41,518 bases of DNA from Bryobacteraceae bacterium (GTDB lineage: Bacteria > Acidobacteriota > Terriglobia > Bryobacterales > Bryobacteraceae): contig JASHNT010000074.1 in assembly GCA_030041495.1 (NCBI GenBank), positions 1 to 41,518 of the forward strand, in the 5' to 3' direction. Under the pieces are notes generated by a model, which saw only the letters and a program-made list of their open reading frames with translations, did not search any database and was not told the DNA's origin. Of the stretch, positions 18,380-26,427 are shown in pieces. The translations under genes were made by a program, and so were the position numbers. Position 1 is the stretch's first letter. Each line of letters opens with the position of its first letter.

Positions 18380-18985
18380 ATGAAGCCAACTGGGGGCAGT
18401 TGCGCCTCGGCGGTGAGCTTACTGCTGATCAACCTGTGGACCGCGCCGGTGTGGGCCCAGAATCAGCAGCCTATGCTCGAAATCACGATCGTGGAAGGCG
18501 AGGGCGCGATCAACAACGTCAAAGAGCGGGTGAACCGCGAGCCGATCGTTCAAGTGGAGGATGAAAATCACAAGCCGGTGGCGGGCGCGGCGGTGGTATT
18601 CTTTCTCCCCAACCAGGGTCCGGGGGGAACGTTTGCGGACGGCACACGCTCGCTAACCGTAACCACGGATGCGCAGGGCCGCGCGGTGGCTCGCGGCATC
18701 CGTTTTAACCGGGTGACCGGTCAGATGCAGATCCGCGTCACGGCTACGGCCAACGGCCAGACCGCGACAGCGACCATCACGCAGACCAACGTAGCCGGCG
18801 GCGGAGGCGGGGGCGCGGCGACCAGCGGGCTGAGCACGACCGCGAAGGTGCTGATCATCGTGGGGCTGGCGGCGGGCGCGGCGGCCGGCGCCATTGTGGC
18901 GACGCGCGGGGGATCGTCCAGCGGCAGCTCCTCCGGAATTCCCACGGCAATCACCGCAGGAACGCCCACGGTAGGAGCGCCGTAA
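18380..18985 (+). CDS. Secreted Ig-like-domain protein with C-terminal hydrophobic anchor
   Basis: 201 residues from the ATG at 18380, which follows a strong GGGGAGGAG ribosome-binding site; the longer frame runs back into the tRNA. Signal peptide MKPTGGSCASAVSLLLINLW with cleavage near VWAQNQ. Residues about 40-145 resemble a bacterial Ig-like (invasin/Big_1-like) strand domain: PIVQVEDENHKPVAGAAVVF, LTVTTDAQGRAVARGI, MQIRVTATANGQTATATI. A Gly-rich linker, a hydrophobic stretch (AKVLIIVGLAAGAAAGAIVA) and a Gly/Ser tail follow. Probably cell-surface or periplasmic, anchored by its C-terminus. Its TAA overlaps the ATG of the next gene, first of a four-gene coupled chain. Confidence 0.82.
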   Translation: MKPTGGSCASAVSLLLINLWTAPVWAQNQQPMLEITIVEGEGAINNVKERVNREPIVQVEDENHKPVAGAAVVFFLPNQGPGGTFADGTRSLTVTTDAQGRAVARGIRFNRVTGQMQIRVTATANGQTATATITQTNVAGGGGGGAATSGLSTTAKVLIIVGLAAGAAAGAIVATRGGSSSGSSSGIPTAITAGTPTVGAP

Positions 18986-19974
18986 TGAGAAACAGATGGA
19001 TTCGACAGGCGGCGCTTCTGGCGCTGCTGGCTGGAGCCGTATGGGCGCAGGTGAGCGCGCCGGTGCTGGGTTATCTTCCCGACGGCGGACAGATTCACCC
19101 AGTGATGGGGATCGCGGCGTCGGCCTTCGTCGGTCCCGCGCTGGATTTCGGCGGCGACTTTCTTCAGGCCGCAGTTTCGCCGCATCAGGATTTCGCGCTG
19201 GTGTCGTCGCTGAGCTCGGGAACGGTCATGATCGCGCAGCCGTCCGGAGGCACGACGCCGGTCGCCGGCGTTTCGGCATTCCCCAGCAAGATTGTGTTGA
19301 GCCCGTCAGGCTCAGCCGCGGTGTTGTGGTTTGCGTCAGAGCGCATGTTGGAGATCGTGTCGGGATTGCCGGGCTCTCCGGTGGTGCGATCGGTAAACGC
19401 GAACTTTTTGACTGGATCCTCTGGCGATCTGCCGGCGGCGCTGGCGGTGAGCGACGACGGCGCATGGGGCGCGGGAGCGTGGCCCAGCGGCGTGTGGGCC
19501 TTCGGGCCGAATGGCGAGGTGCGCAGCCTGCTGTCCGGAGAGCGCGGCCTGGCGCTCACTTTTTTGACGGGGCGTGAAGATCTGGCGGTCGCCACATCCA
19601 GCGGCGTGGAGTCCATCGCGGATGTAGGCGGAAGCGCGGCCGTGTCCGCGCTTTACACTTCGGACGGCGAAGCTCCAGCCGGATTGGGCGTCACGCCGGA
19701 CAACAGCAAACTGCTGCTGGCGGAGGTCCACGGGAACATTGTGACCATCGACGCGGCCACGGGCGCGGCCAGCACGGTCTCCTGTGGGTGCGGCCCGGCG
19801 GGCGTGTTTGGAATGGGAGGCTCACTGTTCCGGATCACCGGGCTGACCGGTTCGGTGTTCCGCGTGTTTGACGTGCGGAGCGGAGGCGTGTTCCAGGTGC
19901 CGCTTGCGGCGGGAGTGCAGGGGCAGGCGAGCACGGCATCGGCGATAGGCAATTCCACGGGAGGCACGCGATGA
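18985..19974 (+). CDS. Secreted beta-propeller-like protein, unknown function
   Basis: 329 residues with signal peptide (MRNRWIRQAALLALLAGAVW, cleavage AQ). The mature part has recurring blade-like stretches (DFALVSSLSSGTVMIAQPSG, LVLSP-like SPSGSAAVLWFASERM, LGVTPDNSKLLLAEVHGN, IVTIDAATGAAST) typical of YncE/SMP-30-type propellers. A CGCG pair is present late. It starts within the stop of the upstream gene and its own stop overlaps the next ATG by 4 bp (ATGA), so the set is translated together. A ligand or catalytic role is not visible. Confidence 0.75.
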   Translation: MRNRWIRQAALLALLAGAVWAQVSAPVLGYLPDGGQIHPVMGIAASAFVGPALDFGGDFLQAAVSPHQDFALVSSLSSGTVMIAQPSGGTTPVAGVSAFPSKIVLSPSGSAAVLWFASERMLEIVSGLPGSPVVRSVNANFLTGSSGDLPAALAVSDDGAWGAGAWPSGVWAFGPNGEVRSLLSGERGLALTFLTGREDLAVATSSGVESIADVGGSAAVSALYTSDGEAPAGLGVTPDNSKLLLAEVHGNIVTIDAATGAASTVSCGCGPAGVFGMGGSLFRITGLTGSVFRVFDVRSGGVFQVPLAAGVQGQASTASAIGNSTGGTR

Positions 19975-22880
19975 CGCGCCGCCCATTGCTGGTCCCATCC
20001 TTGCTGCTGCTGGCGGCGGCATCGGCGCTGTTGGGCCAGGTCCAGATCACCAGTACGTCGCCCTTGCCGCAAGGGTACGTGGGCATCAGCTACAACTACA
20101 CATTCACGGCGACGGCACAGCCGACGGCAACCGGCCTCACCTGGTGCCCGGCTGAGACGGCTCCGAGCTGCACGAGTCCGCCCGCCGGATTGACGGTGAG
20201 CGCAAACGGCACTCTTAGCGGGACCCCCACCGCGGCCGGCACCTTCACCTTCACCGTGGTGGCGTATGCGCCGAACGCAGGGCCTCCCCAGTCTGTGAGC
20301 ATGAACTTCTCGCTGACCATTGTGCAGCCGAGCATTCAGATCAACAACACCTCGCCTCTGCCTAACGCAATTGTGGGGCAGGCTTACTCGGACACGCTCA
20401 CGGCATCGTCCACGCCTGCGGGACCTATCACCTGGTTCCTGTCGGATGGCGCAATGCCGCCGGGGCTTACCTTGAGCTCCAGTGGCGTGATTTCGGGAAC
20501 GCCCTCTAGCGCCGGCAACTATACGGCGTTCATCGTGGCCGAGATCAGCGGCACGGAGATTACGACGTCAGGGAGGTTCCTAATTACGGTTTACCAGGGC
20601 CAGATTACCATCCAGACCACTTCCCTGCCCTTCGCGACCGCTGGCAAGGTGTATTCGGAGACGCTAAGTGTTAGTCCGTCGGGAGTCACTTGGACCCTCA
20701 GTGGCACGTTGCCGCCGGGCATTACGTTCAACACCGGTACCGGTGTGCTCAGCGGGACCTCCACCTCCGTGGGAATCTATCCACTCCAATTTACGGCCAC
20801 CCTTACCAACTACCTGAGCGCTACTCTCAACACGAATCTGGATGTGATCTCAGGACCGCTGGCGATCCCGCAACCGAACCTGCCTCCGGGGGTGCAGGGG
20901 TCGCCCTACACGACTACGGTCGGCGCCACGGGAGGCATTACGCCGTATCAATTCGCCTTCGTCAATGCGAGTAATGACGGTCTCAGCATCGGCGGATCGA
21001 CAGGAACCATCACGGGCACGCCGACAACTTCCGGGAGTTTCTTCATCCCGGTTTCTTTGAGCGACGCGACTGGTTCAAGCATCGTCGTGAATCTGAGTCT
21101 GTTCGTGGCGAATCCGCTTTCGGTATCCACCACTTCGCTTCCCAACGGCAGCATCGGAGTGGCCTACTCACAGATGCTGCAGGCGGGCGGAGGAACGGCG
21201 CCCTTTTCGTGGACGATCGTAGCGGGATCGGGATCGCTCCCGCCCGGACTATCGCTCTCCACGGCGGGCATCGTCAGCGGAACACCCACCGGCAACGGCG
21301 GAGTTTATACGTTTACCGTGCAGGTAACCGATAACGGCGGGCGCACGGCGACCAAGGCTCTGTCCATCGCAGTGAGCGTGGGCACCCTGAACATCACCAA
21401 TAGTTCGCTACCGGCTGCACTGCTCAACCAAGCGTACTCGCAGACGCTGACGGCGACCGGCGGGGCGCAACCATATACTTGGAGGCTCGCCTCGGGCGCG
21501 TTCCCGACGGGTCTTATTCTGGACCCGTTGAAGCCGGGGACTATCGACGGCACCCCGACGGGCCCGCTCGGTGCCAGCACGTTCACGATTCAAGTAACGG
21601 ATTCTTCCACGCCGCCTCAGACCGTATCGAAGGCGTTCACGATCACCGTCGAATTGACGCTGTCGATCACGACGCTCTCGCTTCCCAACGGAACCCAGGG
21701 CGCGGCATACTCGAGCACCATCGCGGCAAGCGGTGGAACCCAGCCGTACACCTGGTCGGTCACTTCCGGCACGACGCCGCCCGGCCTCAGCCTGAATACC
21801 AGCTCGGGCGTGATCAGCGGCACGCCAACGGCTACCGGGACCAACGTTTTCTCGGTCACCGTCACCGATGCCGCGGGACAGACCGCGACAGCCAAACTCA
21901 GCGTCACCATCAATGCGAGCGGTCCAGCGCTATCGATCACCACCAACGGCAGTTTCCCCGCGACCGTTGGCACGGCGTTTACGCTGGCGCTGGCAGCGAC
22001 AGGAGGCACGCTCACAGCCGGGGCATCATACACCTGGTCGGCAAGCGGCCTGCCGGCGGGGTTATCCGTGGCCGGCAGCACGATCGGCGGCACGCCCACG
22101 GCGGCGGGGAACGCGACGGTCACTTTGACCGTTACCGATTCGCAGAAGAACACCGCCACGGGGTCGATCACGATTAACGTGGCGCTTCCGCCCGCGCCAC
22201 CGGTGACGATTGGGACAATCGGCGGCGCGCCCGCGGCGCAGGCGTCGCCAGCATTGACGCTAAACACCTCTTATCCGGTGGCGCTGACGGGAACGTTGAC
22301 GGTCAGTTTCGCGTCGTCGGTGGGCGGGAATCCGACCGAAGTCGGATTCGTCACTTCAGGCGGCGGTTTGGTTTCCGCTGTGTCGTTCAACATCCCGATG
22401 GGAGGCACCAGCGCTGTTTTCGCAAACTCTCCCGTGCTCGCGACCGGAACCGTGGCCGGGACGATCACCTTGACCGCGACGCTCAACGCCGGCGGTACGG
22501 ATGTTACGCCGAGTCCGGCTCCGACCGAGACCATTACGATATCGCCCGCGGCTCCCGTGATCGAGACGGTGACGTTCTCCAATACGGGCGGAGGGTTGAC
22601 GGCAACCGTCATCGGCTACTCCACGACCCGCGAGATGGTCAGCGGACAATTCCAGTTCTACACTTCGACCGGACCGATCCTGACCCCAGTCGACGTAACG
22701 CTCAGCACGGCGTTCAGCACCTGGTATCAGAGTTCGGCGTCGAACCAGTACGGAAGTCAATTCATGTTGTCCGTTCCGTTCTCGGTGTCCGGCAATCCAT
22801 CCGACGTGGTTTCGGTGAACGCGGTACTGACGAATACAAAAGGCGCTTCCAATTCGCTGCAGTCGGTGCCGGGCCAGTGA
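19971..22880 (+). CDS. Large secreted protein of about eight putative-Ig (He_PIG) repeats
   Basis: 969 residues. Signal peptide (MTRRPLLVPSLLLLAAASAL, cleavage LGQ). I count eight repeats of about 85-95 residues, each opening with a strand like SLPNGTQGAAYSSTIAASGG or SPLPNAIVGQAYSDTLTA and closing with PPGLSLNTSSGVISGTPTAT-type turns; this is the putative-Ig (He_PIG) signature. After about residue 740 comes a different C-terminal module (ALTLNTSYPVALTGTLTVSF ... VIETVTFSNTGGGLTATVIG ... SGNPSDVVSVNAVLTNTKGA). It should be an extracellular fibre or adhesin. No LPXTG, PEP-CTERM or sorting signal is seen. Coupled to its upstream neighbour (ATGA) and to the 40-residue gene downstream (TGATG). 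Confidence 0.85.
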   Translation: MTRRPLLVPSLLLLAAASALLGQVQITSTSPLPQGYVGISYNYTFTATAQPTATGLTWCPAETAPSCTSPPAGLTVSANGTLSGTPTAAGTFTFTVVAYAPNAGPPQSVSMNFSLTIVQPSIQINNTSPLPNAIVGQAYSDTLTASSTPAGPITWFLSDGAMPPGLTLSSSGVISGTPSSAGNYTAFIVAEISGTEITTSGRFLITVYQGQITIQTTSLPFATAGKVYSETLSVSPSGVTWTLSGTLPPGITFNTGTGVLSGTSTSVGIYPLQFTATLTNYLSATLNTNLDVISGPLAIPQPNLPPGVQGSPYTTTVGATGGITPYQFAFVNASNDGLSIGGSTGTITGTPTTSGSFFIPVSLSDATGSSIVVNLSLFVANPLSVSTTSLPNGSIGVAYSQMLQAGGGTAPFSWTIVAGSGSLPPGLSLSTAGIVSGTPTGNGGVYTFTVQVTDNGGRTATKALSIAVSVGTLNITNSSLPAALLNQAYSQTLTATGGAQPYTWRLASGAFPTGLILDPLKPGTIDGTPTGPLGASTFTIQVTDSSTPPQTVSKAFTITVELTLSITTLSLPNGTQGAAYSSTIAASGGTQPYTWSVTSGTTPPGLSLNTSSGVISGTPTATGTNVFSVTVTDAAGQTATAKLSVTINASGPALSITTNGSFPATVGTAFTLALAATGGTLTAGASYTWSASGLPAGLSVAGSTIGGTPTAAGNATVTLTVTDSQKNTATGSITINVALPPAPPVTIGTIGGAPAAQASPALTLNTSYPVALTGTLTVSFASSVGGNPTEVGFVTSGGGLVSAVSFNIPMGGTSAVFANSPVLATGTVAGTITLTATLNAGGTDVTPSPAPTETITISPAAPVIETVTFSNTGGGLTATVIGYSTTREMVSGQFQFYTSTGPILTPVDVTLSTAFSTWYQSSASNQYGSQFMLSVPFSVSGNPSDVVSVNAVLTNTKGASNSLQSVPGQ

Positions 22881-23002
22881 TGCGGCCGGTTTCCGGGCGC
22901 TGGATCGTCATGACGCTTGTGATTTTTATCGGTGCGGTGGTGGTCTGGGCGGCGTGGTACTTGTTCTTCGGGCCTGGCTCGCCGAGTCACCACATGTCAT
23001 AG
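22880..23002 (+). CDS. 40-residue single-pass membrane peptide
   Basis: A short frame starting with an ATG that overlaps the stop of the Ig-repeat gene (TGATG, 22878-22882). It encodes a basic N-terminus (MRPVSGRW), one clear membrane helix (IVMTLVIFIGAVVVWAAWYL then FF) and a short tail (GPGSPSHHMS), ending TAG at 23002. The last 6 bp overlap the convergent rsmD stop. Perfect translational coupling plus a clean membrane helix make it likely to be real, fourth in the surface-protein chain; an anchor or export helper is conceivable but unproven. Confidence 0.55.
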   Translation: MRPVSGRWIVMTLVIFIGAVVVWAAWYLFFGPGSPSHHMS

Positions 23003-23530
23003 GCGTTCCGGCTCGTAGAAGCTCAGACAGTTACTGCCCTGCTTGACGATGCGAGTGCAGCGGAGCAAGCTGCAGACTTCTTCCAGTTTGAGCCGCGGGT
23101 CGTGCTGCACGATCACCAACGGCGGCGGTTGCTGGCCCAACAGCTCCAGCACCGGCGCGTATTCGGCCTCGAGCGCATACGGCGGATCGAGGAAAACGAT
23201 ACCGGCTTGGATCTTGGGGAGCAGCGCGCGGACGCTGCTCTGACTGAGCTGCGCGCGCGCCGTGAGGTGCAATGCGGCGAGGTTTTCGCGAATCACGCGG
23301 ATGGCTTCACGGCTCTGCTCGACAAAGATCGCGCGGGAGGCGCCGCGGCTCAGAGCCTCAATGCCCACCGCGCCGGTACCGGCGTAGAGATCGGCGAAGA
23401 CAACACCTTTAATGCGCGGCGCCAGGATGTTGAACAACGATTCGCGCAGGCGGTCGGGCGTGGGGCGCGTGTCCGGGCCAGGAACGCTCTTGAGCGAACG
23501 GCTGCGAAATTCGCCACCAATGACGCGCAT
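22997..23530 (-). CDS. rsmD: 16S rRNA (guanine-966-N2)-methyltransferase RsmD
   Basis: Methylates G966 of 16S rRNA in the 30S subunit. 177 residues. Family motifs: MRVIGGEFRSRSL, RPTPDRLRESLFNIL, DLYAGTGAVGIEALSRGA (SAM site) and the N6/N2-type catalytic FLDPPY. It starts one base after the recG stop on the same strand, so the two form an operon. The stop overlaps the 40-residue gene on the opposite strand by 6 bp. Confidence 0.95.
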   Translation of the reverse strand: MRVIGGEFRSRSLKSVPGPDTRPTPDRLRESLFNILAPRIKGVVFADLYAGTGAVGIEALSRGASRAIFVEQSREAIRVIRENLAALHLTARAQLSQSSVRALLPKIQAGIVFLDPPYALEAEYAPVLELLGQQPPPLVIVQHDPRLKLEEVCSLLRCTRIVKQGSNCLSFYEPERL

Positions 23531-23531
23531 A

Positions 23532-25628
23532 TTACCCCACTAAAACCAGCCCATAGCGGCGCTGCCAATGGTCGCGCAGGTACGCGACGGCGCGGCGCAG
23601 ATCTTCGTGCGCGGGAGCGTGCGCGACAAAGGCAGCGGCTTCGTTACGCGCAAGCTCCAAAATATCGGCGTCGCGCAGGATGTTGCCGATGGAGAGAACC
23701 GGCATGCCGGATTGCCGGGTGCCGAAAAACTCGCCGGGCCCGCGCAGCTTCATGTCCATCTCAGCGATGTAGAACCCATCGTTCGATTCGACCAGCGTGC
23801 GGATACGCTCCTTCGCGGTCTGGTTCAGTTTCCCGGTGACCAGGACGCAATAGCTCTGTTCGGCGCCGCGGCCGACGCGCCCGCGCAACTGATGAAGCTG
23901 CGCGAGGCCGAAGCGCTCGGCCTGTTCAATCAGCATCACCGTGGCGTTGGGAACGTCCACGCCGACCTCGATCACGGTGGTGGAGACCAGAATCTGGGTT
24001 TCGCCGCGCTGGAATTTGTCCATCGCGGCTTCCTTTTCGTCGGGCGAAAGCTTGCCGTGCAGCAGGCCGACTTTCAGGTCCGGAAAGACGATGCGCGACA
24101 GATGATCGTGCATCTTGGCGGCGGCCTTCATGGCTTGCGTTTCGGATTCTTCGATCACCGGATAAACCACGTAAGCCTGGCGGCCAACGTCGATCTGTTT
24201 GCGCAGGAAACTGTAGACCTGCTCGATGCGGGACTCCTCGACGTGTTTGGTGCCGATAGGCTTGCGGCCGGGCGGAAGCTCGTCGATGATGCTCACGTCG
24301 AGATCGCCATAGACGGTGAGGGCGAGCGTGCGAGGGATGGGGGTCGCGGTCATGACGAGAACGTCGGGATGGGTTCCCTTCTCCATCAGTTTCTGGCGCT
24401 GCTCGACGCCGAAGCGATGCTGCTCATCGATGATCGCCAGGCCAAGCTTGTGGAATTCGACGTCGGGCTCGAGCAGAGCGTGGGTGCCGACGACAACTTT
24501 CGCCAAGCCGTGCGCGACCAGTTTGCGGAGCTGCGTTTTTTCCCGAGCCGTGTTGGAGCCGGTCAGCAGGACGACGACGTAGTCCAGCTTCTGGAATAGC
24601 TTCTTGAAGTAAAGATAGTGCTGCGTGGCGAGGATCTCGGTTGGCGCAAGAACGGCGACCTGGTAGCTGTTTTCGATGGCGATAATCGCGGCTTCGGCGG
24701 CGACCAGCGTCTTGCCGCTGCCGACGTCGCCTTGCAGGAGGCGGTACATGGGGTGGGGTTCGGCCATGGCGTCGGCGATTTCCTTGAGCACGCGCTTCTG
24801 CGCTCCGGTGGGCTTGAACGGCAGCATTTGCAGGATGCGCTCGCGAACGCGGCTGTTGAGTTCGAAAGCGATGCCGGGATAGAGGCGGGCCTTGGCGCGC
24901 TTCAGTTCGAGGCCACATTCCAGCCAAAAAAATTCTTCAAAGATGAGACGGAACTGCGCGGGTGAGCGGAAGGAGTTGAGCAGCCGGAGGTCCGAATCGG
25001 GCGGAGGGAAATGGAGGGCGCTGATAGCGGCCCAGCGGTCGGGCAGTTTTAATTGCGCGAGGATGTGCGGCGGCAGCGGGTCGGACGACGGCTCGATGGA
25101 TTCGAGGATGCGATAAAGGAGATTGCGCAGGTGCCGGGTGGTGACTCGGCCGGCGGCTTCGTAGATGGGCACGACGCGGCCGGTGTGAATGGACGCATCG
25201 CCTTCGTCGTCGCCGGAGAGGATTTCGTACTCGGGATGCATCATCACTAGACCGCCCGAGTAGGAGTCCCATTCGACTTTGCCGTACAGCGATACTTTCA
25301 GGCCCGGCGTGAGAACGTCGGCGAGATACGCGCCGTGGAACCATTTACCCAAAAGGATTCCGCCGGAGGCGTCGGTGAAGGAGGCTTCGAAAAGGCCCAG
25401 ATTGCGGCGGCGAAAACCGGAGACTTTGGCGGAACGAACTTCGGCGAGGACCGTCGCCATCTCGCCGGGCGCGAGCTGGCGCACGGCTTTCACGTTGCTG
25501 CGGTCTTCGTAGCGGAAAGGAGCGTAGCTGAGGAGATCCTCGACGGTCTTGAGGCCCTTGGCCTCCAGCATCGCGGCGCGCGCGGGGCCCACGCCTTTCA
25601 GGTACATCAGTGGAGTGGATAGATCCAA
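23532..25628 (-). CDS. recG: ATP-dependent DNA helicase RecG
   Basis: Remodels stalled replication forks and branched recombination intermediates. 698 residues. The N-terminal wedge/OB part opens with LMYLKGVGPARAAMLEAKG and contains LGLFEASFTDASGGILLGKW. Helicase motifs follow: Walker A LLQGDVGSGKTLVA (about 295), APTEILA, DEQHRFGV (about 400), TATPIPRT, GLLHGKL, VSTTVIEVGVDVPNAT and QLRGRVGRG, then the TRG-type C-terminal stretch. Full length. It is divergent from fabI with only 26 bp between the start codons, so their promoters must overlap or lie inside coding DNA. Confidence 0.97.
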   Translation of the reverse strand: MDLSTPLMYLKGVGPARAAMLEAKGLKTVEDLLSYAPFRYEDRSNVKAVRQLAPGEMATVLAEVRSAKVSGFRRRNLGLFEASFTDASGGILLGKWFHGAYLADVLTPGLKVSLYGKVEWDSYSGGLVMMHPEYEILSGDDEGDASIHTGRVVPIYEAAGRVTTRHLRNLLYRILESIEPSSDPLPPHILAQLKLPDRWAAISALHFPPPDSDLRLLNSFRSPAQFRLIFEEFFWLECGLELKRAKARLYPGIAFELNSRVRERILQMLPFKPTGAQKRVLKEIADAMAEPHPMYRLLQGDVGSGKTLVAAEAAIIAIENSYQVAVLAPTEILATQHYLYFKKLFQKLDYVVVLLTGSNTAREKTQLRKLVAHGLAKVVVGTHALLEPDVEFHKLGLAIIDEQHRFGVEQRQKLMEKGTHPDVLVMTATPIPRTLALTVYGDLDVSIIDELPPGRKPIGTKHVEESRIEQVYSFLRKQIDVGRQAYVVYPVIEESETQAMKAAAKMHDHLSRIVFPDLKVGLLHGKLSPDEKEAAMDKFQRGETQILVSTTVIEVGVDVPNATVMLIEQAERFGLAQLHQLRGRVGRGAEQSYCVLVTGKLNQTAKERIRTLVESNDGFYIAEMDMKLRGPGEFFGTRQSGMPVLSIGNILRDADILELARNEAAAFVAHAPAHEDLRRAVAYLRDHWQRRYGLVLVG

Positions 25629-25654
25629 CTTGAATTTTCTAGAATAGCGGTTTC

Positions 25655-26422
25655 ATGCCTCAACTTCTAGAAAGTAAGACGGCGCTGATCCTAGGCGTCG
25701 CGAACAAATGGAGCCTGGCCTATGCGATCGCGCAGGCGTTCCGGCGCGAGGGCGCGGCGGTGCTGCTGACGTATCAAGGCGAGCGGTTGAAAAAGCCGGT
25801 GGAAGAGCTCGGCGCGGAGCTGGGCGCTGCGAAGGTTTTCGAATGCGACGTGACGAAGGACGAGGACCTGATGCGTTTGCCGGAGGAAACGCGAGGCTTC
25901 GGAAAACTGGATGCGATGGTGCACAGCGTCGCGTTCGCCAATCGCGAGGATTTGAGCCGGCCGTTTGTGGAGACTTCTCGTGCGGGGTTTCTATTGGCGC
26001 AGGATGTGAGCGCGTATTCGCTGGTCGCCGTGGCGAGGGCTTGCGCGCCGCTGATGACGGCGGGCGGCTCCATGATGACGCTGACATATCTGGGCTCCAC
26101 GCGAGTGGTGCCGAATTACAACGTCATGGGGGTCGCCAAGGCGGCACTGGAATCGGCGGTGCGCTATCTGGCGAATGATTTGGGGCCCGTGAACATTCGG
26201 GTCAACGCAATTTCCGCGGGTCCTGTGAAGACGGCCTCGGCGCGGGCGGTGAAGGATCTGGGCAGCATGCTCGAAAAGGCTCCGTTGCGCGCGCCGCTGC
26301 GCAGGAATTGCGATCCGGCGGAGGTCGCCGATACGGCGGTATTTTTGGCGAGTGACCTGGGCCGCGGCGTGACGGGCAATGTGATCTTCGTCGACGCGGG
26401 CCTGCAGCTTCTGGGGGCTTAG
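25655..26422 (+). CDS. fabI: Enoyl-[acyl-carrier-protein] reductase (NADH), FabI
   Basis: Reduces the enoyl-ACP double bond in the last step of each fatty-acid elongation cycle. 255 residues, SDR fold. The cofactor site is LILGVANKWSLAYAIA; VTKDEDL and VHSVAFA follow. The FabI catalytic set is Y145 (LTYLGS), Y155 and K162 in NYNVMGVAKAALE, then VRVNAISAGPVKT-like VNAISAGPVKTASA. Normal length and start. It converges on the membrane/TPR gene: the two are 5 bp apart once that gene's frameshift is corrected, whereas the uncorrected frame would overlap fabI by 221 bp. Confidence 0.96.
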   Translation: MPQLLESKTALILGVANKWSLAYAIAQAFRREGAAVLLTYQGERLKKPVEELGAELGAAKVFECDVTKDEDLMRLPEETRGFGKLDAMVHSVAFANREDLSRPFVETSRAGFLLAQDVSAYSLVAVARACAPLMTAGGSMMTLTYLGSTRVVPNYNVMGVAKAALESAVRYLANDLGPVNIRVNAISAGPVKTASARAVKDLGSMLEKAPLRAPLRRNCDPAEVADTAVFLASDLGRGVTGNVIFVDAGLQLLGA

Positions 26423-26427
26423 AAAAT

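Noticed and set aside
19971-22880. Tandem DNA repeats or a CRISPR array in the Ig-repeat gene
   Set aside because: The repetition is at protein level with diverged DNA; no evenly spaced identical repeats are present, and no CRISPR array was seen anywhere in the window.
26202-26427. Long antisense C-terminus of the membrane/TPR protein across fabI
   Set aside because: Arg/Pro-rich shadow of fabI; the correct continuation is found in another frame after a one-base shift.
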